8,205 nt of DNA, taken from contig CAMLNG010000152.1 of assembly GCA_946481195.1 (NCBI GenBank), positions 1 through 8,205 on the forward strand, written 5' to 3'. The notes beneath the pieces are model-generated. The model was not told where the DNA came from. It worked only from the letters and a program-made list of their open reading frames with translations, and did not search any database. The position numbers were made by a program, and so were the translations under genes. Within the stretch, counting starts at the first letter, position 1; each line of letters begins with the position of its first letter. Positions 6,988 to 8,205 of the stretch are shown here, in pieces. This DNA comes from an uncultured Chromatiaceae bacterium. Lineage in GTDB: Bacteria > Pseudomonadota > Gammaproteobacteria > Enterobacterales > Alteromonadaceae.

Positions 6988-7994
6988 CTGAAGTAAGTTT
7001 TTTACTGGGGGTATTTGCCCTGGCATTTGTGATGACAGCGGTGCTGCGCCAATATGCGCTTAAGCGCAACGTGTTAGATATTCCGAATGCTCGTAGCTCC
7101 CATCAGGTTCCGACGCCAAGGGGCGGTGGGGTGGCCATTGTGTTAAGCGTACTAGCCGCTTTACCTGTTGCAGTCAGTTTTTTTGGCATGGATTTGAATT
7201 TCAGTCTGAAAGTGGCTGCCGCCATTGCCATCATTGCCGTTGTCGGTTTTGCCGATGATCATCAGCATATCAAGGCGGGCTGGCGATTACTGTGGCATTT
7301 TACTGCTGCAGCCCTGGTGGTTTGGGCTGTTGGTGGCCTGCCCGCATTAAGTTATTTTGGCACTTTGGTTGATTTAGGCTGGTTTGGTCATATTGCCGCG
7401 GTCGTCGCCGTGGTCTGGATGATTAATTTAACCAATTTCATGGATGGAATTGACGGTCTGGCGGCCTCACAAACCATATTCCTTTGTGGCGGCATGGTAA
7501 TATTGGCGCTGTTGTTTACCACCTTACCAAATCTGTGGTTACCTTTGCTGGTGCTTTGCGCCAGTGCGGGATTTTTATGCTGGAACTTCCCGCCGGCCCG
7601 CATTTTTATGGGGGATGCCGGCAGTGGTTTTCTCGGGTTAATCCTGGCGGCAGTCATCTTGCAAATGACGCAAATTGCGCCGCAATTGTTCTGGAGCGGC
7701 GTGGTCCTATATGCCTGTTTTATTGTGGACGCAACTTACACGCTGGCGATCAGATTGCTACAAGGCAAAAAGATGTACGAAGCGCACCGGTCGCACGGCT
7801 ACCAAATTGCCAGTCGGCGACTGGCCAGCCACAAAAAAGTAACCTTGTCAGTGCAGATGTTTAATCTGTGCTGGTTGTTGCCACTGGCAGGACTGGTAGC
7901 GTGGCAGCAGCTGGACGGTGTCATTGCAGTTATCCTGGCTTATGCACCACTGCTGTATGTTGTGTCGAGGTTAAAAGCTGGTGTAGAGGATTAA
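6984..7994 (+). CDS. wbpL: Undecaprenyl-phosphate sugar-1-phosphate transferase, WbpL/WecA family, TTG start
   Basis: A 336-residue polytopic inner-membrane enzyme of the MraY/WecA superfamily (polyprenyl-phosphate N-acetylhexosamine-1-phosphate transferase). It starts each repeat unit by moving a HexNAc-1-phosphate from UDP-sugar to undecaprenyl phosphate. Visible motifs are DIPNARSSHQVPTPRGGG (32-49), the Mg-binding ADDHQHI (90-96), NLTNFMDGIDGLA (148-160), the catalytic/Mg-binding FMGDAGSGF (208-216) and the cytoplasmic EAHRSHGYQ (266-274). About 11 membrane segments are recognisable, as in WecA. The N-terminal motif and the DDH form resemble WbpL-type enzymes (QuiNAc/FucNAc-1-P initiators) more than MraY or WecA. 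The TTG start is supported by TAAGGA six bases upstream and a TTGA overlap with the preceding reductase gene, an arrangement suggesting coupled synthesis of donor and initiator. No terminator is visible after the stop. Confidence 0.94.
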   Translation: MTEVSFLLGVFALAFVMTAVLRQYALKRNVLDIPNARSSHQVPTPRGGGVAIVLSVLAALPVAVSFFGMDLNFSLKVAAAIAIIAVVGFADDHQHIKAGWRLLWHFTAAALVVWAVGGLPALSYFGTLVDLGWFGHIAAVVAVVWMINLTNFMDGIDGLAASQTIFLCGGMVILALLFTTLPNLWLPLLVLCASAGFLCWNFPPARIFMGDAGSGFLGLILAAVILQMTQIAPQLFWSGVVLYACFIVDATYTLAIRLLQGKKMYEAHRSHGYQIASRRLASHKKVTLSVQMFNLCWLLPLAGLVAWQQLDGVIAVILAYAPLLYVVSRLKAGVED

Positions 7995-8050
7995 GCGAAG
8001 GACATCGCAAAAAGTAAACTCTGGTGGCAGATGCCTGATTAGGTGCATTG

Positions 8051-8170
8051 ATGTTTCGTCGTCTCTCGGTAAAACAACGATCTGTTTGTTGGGGTTTTAA
8101 GTTGATTTGGGTCTGGACTATTTCCCGGATTTTGCTGTTTAAGCCTATCCATCTGTGGGAATACCTTTGA
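8051..8170 (+). CDS. Possible 39-residue small protein, unrecognised
   Basis: A short ATG-initiated frame encoding 39 residues with basic residues near the N-terminus (MFRRLSVKQR) followed by a Trp/Ile/Leu-rich stretch at about residues 12-30 that could be a weak single membrane segment. A modest AGG lies seven bases upstream. I recognise no family. It sits 56 bases after the wbpL-like gene in the only non-coding gap of the window. It may be a chance ORF, a leader peptide for the downstream gene, or a decayed remnant. Its TGA overlaps a TTG at 8167 from which a frame stays open to the right edge (13 codons), too short to judge. Confidence 0.15.
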   Translation: MFRRLSVKQRSVCWGFKLIWVWTISRILLFKPIHLWEYL

Positions 8171-8176
8171 TATCCG

Positions 8177-8185
8177 TGATATATT
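8177..8185 (+). promoter_or_regulatory. Candidate extended -10 promoter for the next gene
   Basis: TGATATATT matches an extended -10 element (TGn followed by TATATT, five of six to TATAAT). There is no good -35 hexamer at 16-18 bp upstream, which extended -10 promoters can do without. It lies at the end of the window's only gap, so it could give the unseen downstream gene its own transcription start. A short AT-rich motif like this can occur by chance. Confidence 0.22.
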
Positions 8186-8205
8186 TTCGCACTTTTATTG
8201 AACGC

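Larger units (their letters stand above)
7995..8205. other. Intergenic gap after the wbpL-like gene
   Basis: This is the only stretch over 10 bp without a confident gene. It holds the doubtful 39-codon ORF and the candidate extended -10 element. A second weak pair, TTGATG (8048-8053) and TAAAAC (8070-8075) with a 16-bp spacer, is each four of six to sigma-70 consensus. I find no convincing hairpin followed by a T run, so transcription from the operon probably reads through. No JUMPstart-like sequence is visible. Confidence 0.6.

Noticed and set aside
6725..7069. Minus-strand open frame across the reductase/WbpL-like junction
   Set aside because: It is antisense to two conserved genes and its composition is that of a shadow frame.
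6984..7994. MraY (peptidoglycan) as the identity of the membrane transferase
   Set aside because: The SSHQVPTPRGGG N-terminal motif, the HRSH loop and the polysaccharide neighbours fit WbpL/WecA-type enzymes rather than MraY in a cell-division cluster.
7995..8008. GCGA...TCGC inverted repeat right after the WbpL-like stop, as a terminator
   Set aside because: Only a 4-bp stem, and it is followed by an A run rather than a T run on the coding strand.
8031..8047. Imperfect inverted repeat around CCTGATTAGG
   Set aside because: Only three contiguous base pairs with a bulge and no T tract; within chance expectation.
8062..8100. GKTT in a plus frame of the gap, reminiscent of a P-loop
   Set aside because: The frame stops a few codons later and lacks the surrounding Walker A context, so it is chance.

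Overview
This window is a piece of a surface-polysaccharide (most likely O-antigen) biosynthesis cluster from a Gram-negative bacterium, probably a gammaproteobacterium. The evidence is a WbpL-type initiating glycan-phosphate transferase, an EpsG/Wzy-like polymerase candidate, three cytoplasmic glycosyltransferases, a WbpV-like sugar-nucleotide reductase/epimerase and a WbpS-like amidotransferase. The moderate GC of the right-hand genes would fit Alteromonadales or Rheinheimera/Alishewanella-type organisms, but that placement is a guess. I see no RNA gene, insertion sequence, CRISPR array or attachment site.

All seven large genes lie on the + strand and are almost gapless: family-2 glycosyltransferase (8-835), polytopic polymerase candidate (832-1800), family-4 glycosyltransferase (1797-2921), asparagine-synthetase-like amidotransferase (2925-4877), second family-4 glycosyltransferase (4877-6028), NAD(P)-dependent reductase/epimerase (6025-6987) and WbpL-like transferase (6984-7994). 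Junctions are ATGA overlaps (three), TTGA (one), TGATG (one) and a 3-nt gap (one), so the genes should be co-transcribed and translationally coupled. At least two genes, probably three, start with TTG. No gene-sized coding region was found at 7995-8205. That stretch holds only a doubtful 39-codon ORF and a possible extended -10 promoter near the right edge.

Proposed working order: the WbpL-like enzyme loads a sugar-1-phosphate onto undecaprenyl phosphate, probably a 6-deoxy-HexNAc whose nucleotide form is finished by the WbpV-like reductase. The three glycosyltransferases extend the unit, the amidotransferase converts a uronic-acid residue or precursor to its amide, and the Wzy candidate polymerises flipped units in the periplasm. 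The right-hand gene order resembles my recollection of the Pseudomonas aeruginosa O6 locus (wbpR-S-T-[U]-V-L-M), which predicts a WbpM-type 4,6-dehydratase just past the window. The first two genes are visibly more AT-rich than the rest, as expected for the serotype-specific, exchanged part of such a locus. Nothing here demands a new kind of system. The points most worth checking are the amidotransferase's role, the modular composition break, the TTG starts and the small ORF/promoter region at the right end.
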